Assembly: GCA_001782675.1 (NCBI GenBank)
Contig: MFPJ01000004.1
Span: 1 to 33,007 of the forward strand
Source: Candidatus Levybacteria bacterium RIFCSPLOWO2_12_FULL_39_17
GTDB taxonomy: Bacteria; Patescibacteriota; Microgenomatia; Levybacterales; GWA1-39-11
Direction: 5' to 3'
Length of the DNA: 33,007 nucleotides
Below the pieces are notes generated by a model. The model had not been told where the DNA came from. It did no database searches and saw only the letters and a program-made list of their open reading frames with translations. The position numbers and the translations under genes are program-made. Shown here piece after piece: positions 22,991 through 31,229 of this stretch. The first letter of the stretch is position 1. The number at the start of each line of letters is the position of its first letter.

Positions 22991-23881
22991 TTATTTTTGT
23001 TTTTTTCTCTCCCACTCATACCAAACGATAAGCAAAGGGGAGGCGTTAAATATGGATGAGTAAGTCCCTGATATTATTCCTAAAAGCAAAGCAATTATAA
23101 ACCACCTAATGCTTTCTCCTCCGAATAAAAGAAGCGAGAATAAAACAATAACAACAGTTAGGGATGTATTTAAAGATCTATTCATTGTCTCAAGTAATGA
23201 ATTATTAACAATTTCTTCAAATTTTAAATTATAACTTTTCTTCAAATTTTCTCTAATTCTGTCAAAAACAACGATGGTATCATGAACGGAAAAACCCATT
23301 ACTGTCAGAAGAGCAGTTATAAATAATGAATCTATTTCTATTCCAAATAACACACCTAAAATCGAGAAAACCCCAACTACAACTAGCACATCGTGAAGCA
23401 AAGCAATAATTGCGCTGACTCCATACTTCCAGGAAGAAACGGGATGGGAAACTTTACGAAAAGCAAATGCTATATATAAGGTTATTGCAACAGATGCAAT
23501 GAGCACTGCTTTCAAAGCGTTTGCCTTAGTTTCTTGTCCTATACTTGGTCCCACGGTTTCAAAACTATTTTCCTTAATGTCACGATGCACTCGACGCAGT
23601 TCTGTTAATATTTTTGCTTTTCCCTTCTGATCAATTGGATTTATTCTTATTGAAATATTTTCTCCTGTTATCTTTATTGAGTGAATTTGTAATTCTTTAT
23701 TTTCTCTTAATTTTTGTTCAATTTTTTTCTTGTCAGGGTTTTTAACTGAGATTTCAAGTTTTGAGCCGCCTGTAAAATCAATTGACTGTTTTAATCCAAA
23801 CAGAATTAAAGAAACAATTCCCGGAATTATAACTATGGAAGATAGTAAAAAGAATAAATTTTTGCGAGCTACAATATTCAT
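22991..23881 (-). CDS. secF: Protein translocase subunit SecF
   Basis: A 296-residue RND-like membrane protein that works with SecD to pull exported proteins across the membrane using the proton gradient. One N-terminal helix, a periplasmic domain, then five helices. SIDFTGGSKLEI (residues about 34-45) is the SecF version of the FTGG motif, and GFSVHDTIVVFDRIRENL is the conserved segment in helix 4. Its ATG overlaps the secD stop by one base (TAATG), so the two are translationally coupled. Tail-to-tail with the yqeY-like gene, 5 nt between the stops, without a terminator that I can see. Confidence 0.95.
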   Translation of the reverse strand: MNIVARKNLFFLLSSIVIIPGIVSLILFGLKQSIDFTGGSKLEISVKNPDKKKIEQKLRENKELQIHSIKITGENISIRINPIDQKGKAKILTELRRVHRDIKENSFETVGPSIGQETKANALKAVLIASVAITLYIAFAFRKVSHPVSSWKYGVSAIIALLHDVLVVVGVFSILGVLFGIEIDSLFITALLTVMGFSVHDTIVVFDRIRENLKKSYNLKFEEIVNNSLLETMNRSLNTSLTVVIVLFSLLLFGGESIRWFIIALLLGIISGTYSSIFNASPLLIVWYEWERKKQK

Positions 23882-25248
23882 TAATCTCTTTCAAAAAACC
23901 GTAATAAATTTTGTGTCACTACGATTGCTGAAAACATGGATACCAATATTCCAATCGCTAAAGCTAACGCAAAGCCTCGAATTATTCCACTACCAAAATA
24001 AAAAAGTATAAAAGTTGTTATCAGGCTTGTTATATTAGAATCTCTTATTGATGTCCAAGCTCGGGAAAAACCTAATTTCATTGCTATTGTTCTTGGTTTT
24101 CCTAAACGCAATTCTTCTCTCATTCGCTCAAAGATGAGAATGTTTGCGTCAACTGCCATACCAATCGACAAAATAAACCCTGCAATTCCTGCAAGAGTTA
24201 AGGTTATGGGCACAAATTTAAATATAAATAAAACAATAATTGTATAAATGACTAATGCTGATGACGCAAGAAATCCTTCCTTTTTATAAAGAAAAACCAT
24301 AAATATAAAAAGCGAAAGCAAGCCGACAATACCGCCAAAAAGGCTTTTTTTAAGCGATTCTATGCCCAAGGAAGGGCCGACTGTCGTCTGCCCTATAAGT
24401 TTAAGAGGCGCAGGAAGTGCTCCCGCATTTAATTGGATAGCAAGATTTTTTGCTTGTTCTTGTCTGAAGCTCCCTGTAATTACGGCATCTCCGTTAAGAA
24501 TCGGCTGTTGCACAACAGGGGCTGAGATTACAACATTATCGAGAACGATTGCAACAGGCTTTCCAACATTTCTTTGGGTAATTTCTGCAAATAATTTTGA
24601 TCCCTGAGGAGTAAAAATCAATTGAACTTGAGGGGTTCCATCTTTTGAGCCATACGCGACTCTTGCCGATTTTAAATCTTTGCCTGTTAATTTTGTTTTC
24701 AGGGGTTCATTTTGAAAAATATTTGTCAAACCAAAGGGATAAAGAAAAGCCTCTTCGGTTGCTATTTTATCGCGACCCTCCTCCCAAAAAGTTAGCTGGG
24801 CTGTCTTTCCAATTAAATCCAGAGCTTGATCAACATTCGTCGCTCCCGGTAACTCAATGATTATTCTATAATCCTGAGCAAGTTTGATTGATTGAATATT
24901 TGGTTCTGTTACCCCAAAAAAATTTATTCTTCTGTCTATCACGCTCCTTGCTGACTCAAAAGCATTGTCTCTTTCCGTTTCGGGGATCTCTTTCATGTCC
25001 ACCTGGTAAATTAACCTTGTTCCACCCTGAAGATCTAAGCCCAAACGATAATTTAAATCCTTCTGAATTTTGAAGAAACCAAGGTTTATATTTATTTTTG
25101 AAGAGTCAAAGTTTAAATTTAAGGTTTTATTTATAATTGGAACTTTAAGCTTTGCGCCTGAAAATTTGATCGAAAAAGGAATATCGATGAAAAAAAGAAT
25201 GATTGCAACAATAAATAAAATTCCAATAAATAATTTCAGATTCTTCAT
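23881..25248 (-). CDS. secD: Protein translocase subunit SecD
   Basis: A 455-residue partner of SecF. An N-terminal helix, a large periplasmic region beginning with RLGLDLQGGTRL, then five more helices. SIGMAVDANILIFERMREEL carries the Asp linked to proton flow. The periplasmic part is somewhat short compared with E. coli SecD but normal for compact bacterial versions. The ATG at 25248 is 5 nt after the stop of the winged-helix gene, and a TTG directly before it is also possible. Expression probably comes from promoters further upstream in the operon. Confidence 0.95.
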   Translation of the reverse strand: MKNLKLFIGILFIVAIILFFIDIPFSIKFSGAKLKVPIINKTLNLNFDSSKININLGFFKIQKDLNYRLGLDLQGGTRLIYQVDMKEIPETERDNAFESARSVIDRRINFFGVTEPNIQSIKLAQDYRIIIELPGATNVDQALDLIGKTAQLTFWEEGRDKIATEEAFLYPFGLTNIFQNEPLKTKLTGKDLKSARVAYGSKDGTPQVQLIFTPQGSKLFAEITQRNVGKPVAIVLDNVVISAPVVQQPILNGDAVITGSFRQEQAKNLAIQLNAGALPAPLKLIGQTTVGPSLGIESLKKSLFGGIVGLLSLFIFMVFLYKKEGFLASSALVIYTIIVLFIFKFVPITLTLAGIAGFILSIGMAVDANILIFERMREELRLGKPRTIAMKLGFSRAWTSIRDSNITSLITTFILFYFGSGIIRGFALALAIGILVSMFSAIVVTQNLLRFFERD

Positions 25249-25253
25249 CAATT

Positions 25254-25829
25254 TTATGCTAAGAGTTGTTCTTCATCCCCTATTAACATAATACGGAGGC
25301 CGTGAATTATAGAGGTAATGAATGGGTCAAGTCTTTTTTTTCTGAAATTAAATTCTTCCTCAGTCATAACAGTATAGTTAATTTCATGTTTTCGTCTGGC
25401 TTCTTCCTGGCGAACCAGTACGGAAAGTTCCGGAACAACGATCGTTCCCACCATTAATAAGTCTACGGCTTCTGGGTTTTCTCTTGTTCCCCTGGCAAAC
25501 TTACCGGATAACATGGCGAATTTGATCCTACCAAGTTTTACCCTATTTTTAATAATATCCTCTCCGATTCCCTTGGTTTTTGCGTTAATATTTAAAAGAT
25601 CAAAGTAGAAGGGATATATTTTATCAAGATAATAATAAACCCTATTGACTCTTGGTTCCCTTTTTAAAATACCCTTCTTTTCAAGATAAATCAACTCTCT
25701 TCTTACGGAATTTATTTCTTCATTTACTCGTCTTACAACTTCTCTAACATGCAGCATTTCCGAGGGGTTATCCAGAAAAAGATTTAAAAGTTTTGTTCTG
25801 GTCTTTGATGTTATGAGATCCGCCAGCAT
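25254..25829 (-). CDS. Winged-helix protein with nucleotidyltransferase-like domain
   Basis: A 191-residue protein counted from the ATG at 25829. Residues 1-70 form a winged helix (TSKTRTKLLNLFLDNP, then VREVVRRVNEEINSVRRELIYLEKKGIL and a YYYL wing). The second half (KFAMLSGKFARGTRENPEAVDLLMVG, then EINYTVMTEEEF) resembles the MNT-type nucleotidyltransferase fold fused to such regulators, though the usual GS of the active site is replaced by GK. It may be a transcription factor with a sensing domain. The frame extends upstream to 25889 into the DUF3048 gene; a TATAAT at 25846-25851 supports the shorter start. secD follows after 5 nt. Confidence 0.7.
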   Translation of the reverse strand: MLADLITSKTRTKLLNLFLDNPSEMLHVREVVRRVNEEINSVRRELIYLEKKGILKREPRVNRVYYYLDKIYPFYFDLLNINAKTKGIGEDIIKNRVKLGRIKFAMLSGKFARGTRENPEAVDLLMVGTIVVPELSVLVRQEEARRKHEINYTVMTEEEFNFRKKRLDPFITSIIHGLRIMLIGDEEQLLA

Positions 25830-25863
25830 AAGTTTATTACCCAGTATTATAAACCCGGATTGA

Positions 25864-27033
25864 TTATTTAACAACAACAGGAGCACCAATACCTAAAATC
25901 TCAAACCAAATGAGGCCACGATTGAGTTTGATTTCCTGCCCGGTTTCATCATAAAGACTTAACCTTGATGCTCTGTCTTTTTTGGACCATGTTCCATTTA
26001 TTTTTCCTCCATCTTGAAATATAATAGCTTTTCCCTTACCGCGTGTACCATAAAGCATGTGAAGATTTCCTTCATATCCGTCATTTGCCCTACTTTCCCT
26101 CATAAATAGAACAATAATATTGTTAGCAGACATTTGCTTATCGGTATTTTTGTCAAAGTGAGCTTTCCCTCCATTAGATCTTAGGTAGACATTACTTGCC
26201 TTATCATAATTCCATTCAACCGAATAATCACTATACCCCTCCCAAAAATTAAAGTTTATCTTTTGAGACAGAGCTCTTTTGTTTTCTTTTGCATCTTCCT
26301 TGAATGAGTATTTAACAAAATCCGCATCCCATCCGTTCCCGTCTTTATCCTTTGCGTTAAGTTTCCTTTTTTCGGCAGTTTCCCAAAGTTTTTCTGTAGC
26401 TGAATACATAGTGTGCTCTGTCGCAACTGGGTGGTCCATTCTTTCATAGTCTCTCCAAAAAGCTGGAAAGCCTATTGAAAACTGATTTAAGTCATTGTAG
26501 GATTGCCATCCGTACTCCTGTATTTGTCCCAAGGCATCAGCAGGCCCGGAGGTATTTGCCCCACCTACATGAGCGTAGAGAGGGTAGTCGGCATACTCGG
26601 AAATAAAATCCAGGAAATATGTCCTTGCTGACCTAACAGGCCCCACAATTCCTGCATCTTGACAATAAAAAACTGCTAAGAATCTGGTTATTCCACCTTC
26701 AGCAACCGCCTCATATATTACATCAGCAAAAGAAATTCCCGATTGAGGCCTTGATTGCTCGTGATTTTCTATCATAATGCCTAATGGCCTATGCTGCTCC
26801 CACCATTTTTTTTGCTGTTTTGAAAATTTTGCTCCATTTAGAGGACACTCTTCAGTCTTTGGTAATTTATCGTCAAATAAAGTCCTTTGGTCGCGGCCTT
26901 TGTCAGCTTCCGGGAAGGGAGTTGTCACAAGATTTGATGAAGGCATAAGGCTCGTAAAAACTATAAAAGATACAAGTGTAAAAGCTATGTAGAGAGTTAT
27001 TCCAAAAATGATATTTTTCTTTTTTTTATCCAT
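25864..27033 (-). CDS. DUF3048 (YerB-like) membrane-anchored protein
   Basis: A 389-residue extracytoplasmic protein. Residues 7-30 are one hydrophobic anchor after a Lys-rich start. The DUF3048 signature RPLGIMIENHEQSRPQSG and then ADVIYEAVAEGGITRFLAVFY begins near residue 82, followed by GPVRSARTYFLDF. The C-terminal part (RLSLYDETGQEIKLNRGLIWFEIL) matches the second DUF3048 domain. No cysteine sits where a lipobox would be. Biochemical function is unknown for the family. It begins one base after the TGA of the DUF4446 gene and has a Shine-Dalgarno (AAAGGA), so the two genes are co-translated. Confidence 0.85.
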   Translation of the reverse strand: MDKKKKNIIFGITLYIAFTLVSFIVFTSLMPSSNLVTTPFPEADKGRDQRTLFDDKLPKTEECPLNGAKFSKQQKKWWEQHRPLGIMIENHEQSRPQSGISFADVIYEAVAEGGITRFLAVFYCQDAGIVGPVRSARTYFLDFISEYADYPLYAHVGGANTSGPADALGQIQEYGWQSYNDLNQFSIGFPAFWRDYERMDHPVATEHTMYSATEKLWETAEKRKLNAKDKDGNGWDADFVKYSFKEDAKENKRALSQKINFNFWEGYSDYSVEWNYDKASNVYLRSNGGKAHFDKNTDKQMSANNIIVLFMRESRANDGYEGNLHMLYGTRGKGKAIIFQDGGKINGTWSKKDRASRLSLYDETGQEIKLNRGLIWFEILGIGAPVVVK

Positions 27034-27034
27034 A

Positions 27035-27514
27035 TCATCCTTTTATTCCCTCTGATAAAAACTGTGCTCCTTTAAGTGCCTTCTCCTCTTCTGCCGACAG
27101 TTCATACTCCATCCCTTTGCCTCTCACGATCCCTTTAGCATACCATCTGGTGCCTGTTCTTGTATGAAGGCTTGATATGACAACTCCGGTATTCTCAGCA
27201 TCAACGAGAGCCAGTATGAAACTCTGATCCCCGCCTGTATCCTTAAATGGGTTAAATCTTACGAGTCCAACCTTTTGTATGTGGGATTGTCCTTGCTTCT
27301 CCAGTTTATCATAATCTTGTTTTAGTCGTTCTATAATTTTTTTATTGTCCTCTTGTCTTTTTATCATATTATCGAGTAACTCAACTATTGATTCCTTTTT
27401 TGCGTTTTTTACAAGCCTCATGTAGTAAAAATAGAATTTTACAAAGAAAAAGGTCAGAATTAAAAACCATATAAGAAAGACTAAGATGATACCTAACTCG
27501 GGGGTAAAATTCAT
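27035..27514 (-). CDS. DUF4446 membrane protein
   Basis: A 159-residue protein. One membrane helix (about residues 8-31), a charged coiled-coil-like stretch (38-75), and then the family signature IQKVGLVRFNPFKDTGGDQSF, with VVISSLHTRTGTRWYAKGI and a C-terminal YELSAEEEKAL. Function unknown; the family is common in Firmicutes and CPR. It is the first gene of the minus-strand operon leading to secDF, with a good promoter upstream. It stops in TGA and the next gene starts one base later, which shows that TGA is a true stop here. Confidence 0.85.
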   Translation of the reverse strand: MNFTPELGIILVFLIWFLILTFFFVKFYFYYMRLVKNAKKESIVELLDNMIKRQEDNKKIIERLKQDYDKLEKQGQSHIQKVGLVRFNPFKDTGGDQSFILALVDAENTGVVISSLHTRTGTRWYAKGIVRGKGMEYELSAEEEKALKGAQFLSEGIKG

Positions 27515-27526
27515 ATGGTACTGACC

Positions 27527-27556
27527 ATTTTAGCCTCTTTTAAGTCTCAGTGTCAA
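27527..27556 (-). promoter_or_regulatory. Promoter of the DUF4446-DUF3048-secDF operon
   Basis: On the minus strand: perfect TTGACA (27551-27556), 18-bp spacer, TAAAAT (27527-27532), then 12 nt to the ATG at 27514. Predicted leader only about 5 nt. Confidence 0.7.
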
Positions 27557-27610
27557 TACTTTTGCCGCTTCATTTAAAACCTGATTAATACCATTAGCTT
27601 CGATTCCCTC

Positions 27611-27638
27611 TTGACACGCACGATAGGAATGTGATACT
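27611..27638 (+). promoter_or_regulatory. Promoter of the small-protein operon
   Basis: Perfect TTGACA (27611-27616), 16-bp spacer, GATACT (27633-27638), then 9 nt to the ATG at 27648, so the mRNA begins about 3 nt before the gene. Confidence 0.65.
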
Positions 27639-27647
27639 TTTTGTTGC

Positions 27648-27914
27648 ATGAGTAAAAAGAGGAGGACGAGAAAGGAAAAAATGATGGCTCTTACTCGAAG
27701 AAGTTATACCCCTTTAGCTAGCATTAACCAATTGGAACCGGAAAAATTATCCCCCAGGATTCCTGAAATGATAAATTTACCCCACGGCTATTCTTATGTT
27801 GGAAAAGATTTAAGGAAAACAATTATTGTTACAAGTATAATTACTGTTTTCAATTTTATACTTTATCTTCTTTTAAAATCAGGAACTATTAGGTTTTTTA
27901 ACATCCAATTTTAA
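27648..27914 (+). CDS. Small single-helix membrane protein, unknown
   Basis: An 88-residue protein I do not recognise. The N-terminus is very basic (MSKKRRTRKEKMMALTRRSY), the middle proline-rich, and residues about 58-78 form one hydrophobic helix close to the C-terminus. It would sit in the membrane with the basic half inside. It shares a promoter with the DUF5679 zinc-ribbon gene that starts 21 nt after its stop. Such a basic tail could bind nucleic acid or ribosomes, but nothing shows this directly. Confidence 0.6.
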   Translation: MSKKRRTRKEKMMALTRRSYTPLASINQLEPEKLSPRIPEMINLPHGYSYVGKDLRKTIIVTSIITVFNFILYLLLKSGTIRFFNIQF

Positions 27915-27935
27915 TTGAAGGGAGGTGAGTAAAAT

Positions 27936-28079
27936 ATGGCAAGCATGTATTGTGTAAAATGTCGTGCAAAAAGAGAAGACGCAGCCGCACAAAAAGTAAC
28001 CATGAAAAACGGTAAACCAGCGTTAAAAGGAAAGTGCCCGGTCTGTGGAACAACAATGTTTAAAATCGGGGCGGCTTAA
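27936..28079 (+). CDS. DUF5679 zinc-ribbon protein
   Basis: A 47-residue protein, too short for usual gene finding. Two CxxC knuckles (CVKC at residues 6-9 and CPVCG at 34-38) form a zinc ribbon; between them MKNGKPALKGK is the family hallmark. It is a common small protein of CPR bacteria with unknown role. A very strong Shine-Dalgarno GGGAGGTGAG (27920-27929) suggests high expression, contrasting with the leaderless genes around it. A strong terminator follows 13 nt after the stop. Confidence 0.85.
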   Translation: MASMYCVKCRAKREDAAAQKVTMKNGKPALKGKCPVCGTTMFKIGAA

Positions 28080-28092
28080 TTTTTCCACATTT

Positions 28093-28144
28093 AAAAAACC
28101 CGATTTAAGTATCCGAAGTTTTTCGATACCAAATCGGGTTTTTT
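28093..28144. terminator. Strong bidirectional intrinsic terminator
   Basis: A perfect 14-bp stem, AAAAAACCCGATTT (28093-28106) with AAATCGGGTTTTTT (28131-28144), capped by a smaller hairpin. T-runs at both ends let it stop the DUF5679 transcript on the plus strand and the sugar operon on the minus strand. Confidence 0.9.
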
Positions 28145-28167
28145 GTTGGGGATCGAGAGGATTTTGA

Positions 28168-28446
28168 TTACTTGGAGTCTTTCTTTTTATTCCGTAAATA
28201 TAAGTAAATGACCACTACGGAAAGACTCGAGAAGAGTTTTATTGCGTTACCAATAATCAAAGGCGCGTTAACAATAAAAATTCCATAATAAAGCCAAAGG
28301 AGTCACATGATGAATATAGATAAAAAGGTAAAAGGAGAAACGTCTTTCACGCTTCTATTCCTTATACTCTTTATGGCTTGAAAAAGAGGATTAAACTCCA
28401 GGATTGTTGTGATTATCAGTATATATTCAAGCGGCGTTAGATTCAT
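28168..28446 (-). pseudogene. SemiSWEET-like sugar transporter interrupted by an in-frame TGA
   Basis: The minus strand encodes a 92-codon frame with a single TGA at codon 48 (28303-28305). The first part (LEYILIITTILEFNP, then IKSIRNRSVKDVSPFTFLSIF) and the second (LLWLYYGIFIVNAPLIIGN, SLSVVVIYLYL) together make a three-helix SemiSWEET half-transporter, with the LWLxYG block right after the break. Length, order and both halves are intact apart from this codon. A strong Shine-Dalgarno (GGAGGA) and position 4 nt after the GT39-like gene put it at the end of the operon. TGA ends other genes here, so it is a recent pseudogene, a readthrough site or a sequence error. Confidence 0.7.
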
Positions 28447-28450
28447 ACAA

Positions 28451-30007
28451 TTATCCTCCTTTGTAATGCACTAATTTATATACTTTGAGGACGGAGACTT
28501 GCCATTCTCCTGCAATTTCAGCTCTACCAAATCCCGCCACTTCCCAAAGAGAATGACCTAGTGGCTGACATGGATTTTCTTCGCAAATGACAAGAAGCTG
28601 ATCGGTAACACTTCTCCTTTCCGGATCAATTTGGGGATTTTGAATAGTAATAGGATGATATCCTTCTGTTTCAAAAATGTATCTATATGCATGATCTGAA
28701 TTTCCTCCCGTGATGAGCGCGAAGTTGAAAGGTTTTCCTTCTGTTTTTTTAAGAATAAATTCCGAGATCATTTTAACCTGCTCATATTGCGCGTTGGGAG
28801 GATATTTTAGAGGGCCATTTGTTAAATTAATATAAAATAGAAAAGTAAAACTCGCAATCGCAATTGCTTTCCAAAAAATATTTTTATTAAAAAGGGAGGA
28901 AAAAAGTGCTCCTGTTAAAAGAAACGGAAGAGGAAACATGAATCCCAAATAATAATCGTATATCGGTTTTTTATAGAGACCAAAAAATAACACCCCTAAA
29001 ATAAGCCATAAAGAGATTAAAAGAAACTTGGAGCTCCTCGTTTCTATAAACTTATATACCACAAACAATGATGATGATATCCCGAGTAACAATGTTAAAT
29101 AAAATCCGATTGCAGCAATAGTATCTGTGCTAACTGATACTTGCTCGGGTTGCGGATAGTTAGTAATAAGCCTACCAAAAAGCCTGAAAAAAACATTATC
29201 TATTATTTCCTTAAAATTCCCGCTGCCTGAGACATTACCTGAGAAAAATATAAAATTTATTATTGTTTTTGTGTTAGGAAAAGAATGTCTTATCTCAAAA
29301 AATAAAAAAGGAGAAAACCCAAAAACAAAACCCAAAAGAAGAGCAAGGTATCCTTTTGCTAAAAGTATGTAATTTCTAGCCTTTTTATTCGAAAACAACA
29401 CGGAAAATAAAAGAAAAAAAACAAGAATTCCTCCTAAGAAAATCGAAAGATAATGAAGTTGTAAAGCTATTCCGAGAAGCAATCCGGATAGAGCTAAAAA
29501 TTTTAAGTTCTTATACTCGACGCCTTTATAAGCAAAATACAAAGTTAAGATCGAGAAAAAAGGCCAGATATTTGGATTCCATGAAGACCTTGAGTGGATA
29601 ATAACCAAAGGAGAAACCGCATACAGAGCTGCCGCGAGTAAGCCGGCAAAATCACCAAAAAATTCTTTACCTATTTTAAAGATAAAAAAAACCGTGGCTA
29701 TTCCAAAAAGCGCAACCATTATAGCCGGTCCGACGGGATGGTAATTTGAAAAAAATAAAAAGGGAGCCATAAAGTAATAATAGATCGGCCCGAGATAAAA
29801 ATCGGCCGCGGAGGCTCTCGGCCCAAGAAGCGTTAGGTCTCCTTTTAAAATTTCACGAACAACTAATACATCTCTGCCTTCATCACCTAGAAAGGTCATG
29901 TAGTCAGAAATTTTATTAAGCCTTAAAAAAGAAGCCAGAATTAAAATAAGAAAGAAAATTAAAATACTGTATTTCTTAATTAAAAGGGATTTAATTCCTG
30001 TAAACAT
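28451..30007 (-). CDS. GT39-like GT-C membrane glycosyltransferase
   Basis: A 518-residue protein with about eleven membrane helices. The first extracytoplasmic loop has FLGDEGRDVLVV (39-50), where Asp42/Glu43 are the acidic pair expected in PMT/ArnT-type enzymes. SRSSWNPNIWPFF and the LQLHYLS stretch follow, as in dolichyl-phosphate-mannose-protein-mannosyltransferase relatives. The last 120 residues form a soluble outer domain. It would transfer a sugar from a polyprenyl-phosphate donor to a surface lipid or protein. The DPM1-GtrA fusion that could make this donor lies 9 nt upstream in the same operon. Confidence 0.82.
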   Translation of the reverse strand: MFTGIKSLLIKKYSILIFFLILILASFLRLNKISDYMTFLGDEGRDVLVVREILKGDLTLLGPRASAADFYLGPIYYYFMAPFLFFSNYHPVGPAIMVALFGIATVFFIFKIGKEFFGDFAGLLAAALYAVSPLVIIHSRSSWNPNIWPFFSILTLYFAYKGVEYKNLKFLALSGLLLGIALQLHYLSIFLGGILVFFLLFSVLFSNKKARNYILLAKGYLALLLGFVFGFSPFLFFEIRHSFPNTKTIINFIFFSGNVSGSGNFKEIIDNVFFRLFGRLITNYPQPEQVSVSTDTIAAIGFYLTLLLGISSSLFVVYKFIETRSSKFLLISLWLILGVLFFGLYKKPIYDYYLGFMFPLPFLLTGALFSSLFNKNIFWKAIAIASFTFLFYINLTNGPLKYPPNAQYEQVKMISEFILKKTEGKPFNFALITGGNSDHAYRYIFETEGYHPITIQNPQIDPERRSVTDQLLVICEENPCQPLGHSLWEVAGFGRAEIAGEWQVSVLKVYKLVHYKGG

Positions 30008-30016
30008 AAAAGAGGG

Positions 30017-31147
30017 CTATTTTTTCTTTTTTCTCCATATTACACGCGAGTACATTGTGAAATTCCAGATCAGGAGAAATCCTGTGCCGATAAGAAAAAA
30101 TAGAAAATAATATTTTCTCCCAATGAATGTATCTCCCAAAAAAATTGTACCGGTTTGAATAAAGATAACACCAAAAGCGGATGTTGCGTAAAATTGAATA
30201 AGTTTTGAGAAATAAGAAAAAATAGTTTTTGCTTTCCTTTCGCCGAAAGTCCACAAGTTATTGAAATTAAAATTTGAAAAAATAGCACAAGCAGCGCCCA
30301 CAAGATTCGCAAACGCAGGCGCCCAATTATATCCTTCAACAAGAATTCTTAAAACTACCGCGTTTATTAAAAAACCAAATCCTCCCACAACCAGAAACTT
30401 ACCGAAAGAACCGGCAGCAATTTCTTTGAGCCTTACCCCGATTACATATTTCAGAAGATCAACTATATATTCTGCCGGAACAATTTTTGAATTTCCCAAT
30501 GTTCTATCTGAAAAATGAAAAGGGACTTCCGCGATTTTAAAACCGTCCCGAACCGCTTTATGTAAAAAGGAAACTTGAAAAGTATACCCTTTAAAATTAA
30601 TCAATTCATCTTTTTCTTTTAGAAAAACTTCTCTTCTCAAAGCTCTATATCCCCCTGTCCAGTCATGTATAGAAAATCTCATAAGAATTGATTTCACAAT
30701 AATATTTCCAATAACCGAGAAAGCTTTTCTTATTAGGGGCCAGTTCTTTGGAATCGAACCCCCATTACTGTATCTTGTCCCTATTGCCATGTCATACCCA
30801 CTGTCTATTTTCTCAAGAAACTCATGAATTTTATGCGGATCATGCTGACCGTCAGCATCCATCTCAAACATAATATCCGCATTGAGTGTTTCAATTGCAT
30901 ATTTCATCGCGCGTATATATGCTGCTCCCAAACCTTTTTTCTGACCGTTATTTAGGTGAATATTTTTCCATTTATGCATTAAAGTCTTAACCTCATTCGC
31001 TGTTCCATCCGGGGAAGAATCATCTGCTACTAAAATATGCATTTCGTGATTTTTGATTTCGGGAAAAATCTTCTCCTCAAGATAGGGAATTATTTTTTCA
31101 ATATTACCTTTTTCGTTATATGTTGGAAGAATAATTACAACCTTCAT
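30017..31147 (-). CDS. Polyprenol-phosphate mannosyltransferase (DPM1-like) fused to GtrA
   Basis: A 376-residue fusion. Residues 1-235 are a GT2 synthase: ILPTYNE (6-12), VADDSSPDGT (40-49), and the metal-binding DAD (97-99) with GQHDP. IGTRYSNGG and WTGGYRALRR are the other DPM1 blocks. From about 245 a GtrA-like domain of four helices follows (FLVVGGFGFLINAVVLRIL), thought to anchor or flip the product. It would charge polyprenyl phosphate with mannose or glucose and present it to the next enzyme. ATG 31147 is preferred; an upstream in-frame start at 31177 lies inside an ACATGT repeat. Confidence 0.88.
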   Translation of the reverse strand: MKVVIILPTYNEKGNIEKIIPYLEEKIFPEIKNHEMHILVADDSSPDGTANEVKTLMHKWKNIHLNNGQKKGLGAAYIRAMKYAIETLNADIMFEMDADGQHDPHKIHEFLEKIDSGYDMAIGTRYSNGGSIPKNWPLIRKAFSVIGNIIVKSILMRFSIHDWTGGYRALRREVFLKEKDELINFKGYTFQVSFLHKAVRDGFKIAEVPFHFSDRTLGNSKIVPAEYIVDLLKYVIGVRLKEIAAGSFGKFLVVGGFGFLINAVVLRILVEGYNWAPAFANLVGAACAIFSNFNFNNLWTFGERKAKTIFSYFSKLIQFYATSAFGVIFIQTGTIFLGDTFIGRKYYFLFFLIGTGFLLIWNFTMYSRVIWRKKKK

Positions 31148-31152
31148 AATTA

Positions 31153-31222
31153 ACATTTGACATGTGACATGTAACATGTGACAAAATGGATTTGGTCATT
31201 TGTCAGATGTCAGTTGTCAATT
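31153..31222. repeat. ACATGT/TGACA low-complexity inverted repeats
   Basis: Tandem TGACATGT-like units (31153-31183), a 12-nt spacer, and a second arm (31195-31222) that repeats the same theme in inverse orientation. It fills the gap between the decarboxylase-like and DPM1-GtrA genes. No function is evident. Confidence 0.55.
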
Positions 31223-31229
31223 GTGGGCT

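Noticed and set aside
24362-25073. Plus-strand open frames opposite secD
   Set aside because: They run antisense to clear SecD motifs and their translations have no family character.
28303-28305. TGA read as glycine (code 25, as in Gracilibacteria) to explain the SemiSWEET break
   Set aside because: The DUF4446 gene ends in TGA one base before the next ATG and the carboxypeptidase ends in TGA at its expected length, so TGA is a stop here.
31153-31222. Repeat array as a CRISPR
   Set aside because: Units are short, degenerate and contiguous, with no unique spacers and no cas gene nearby.
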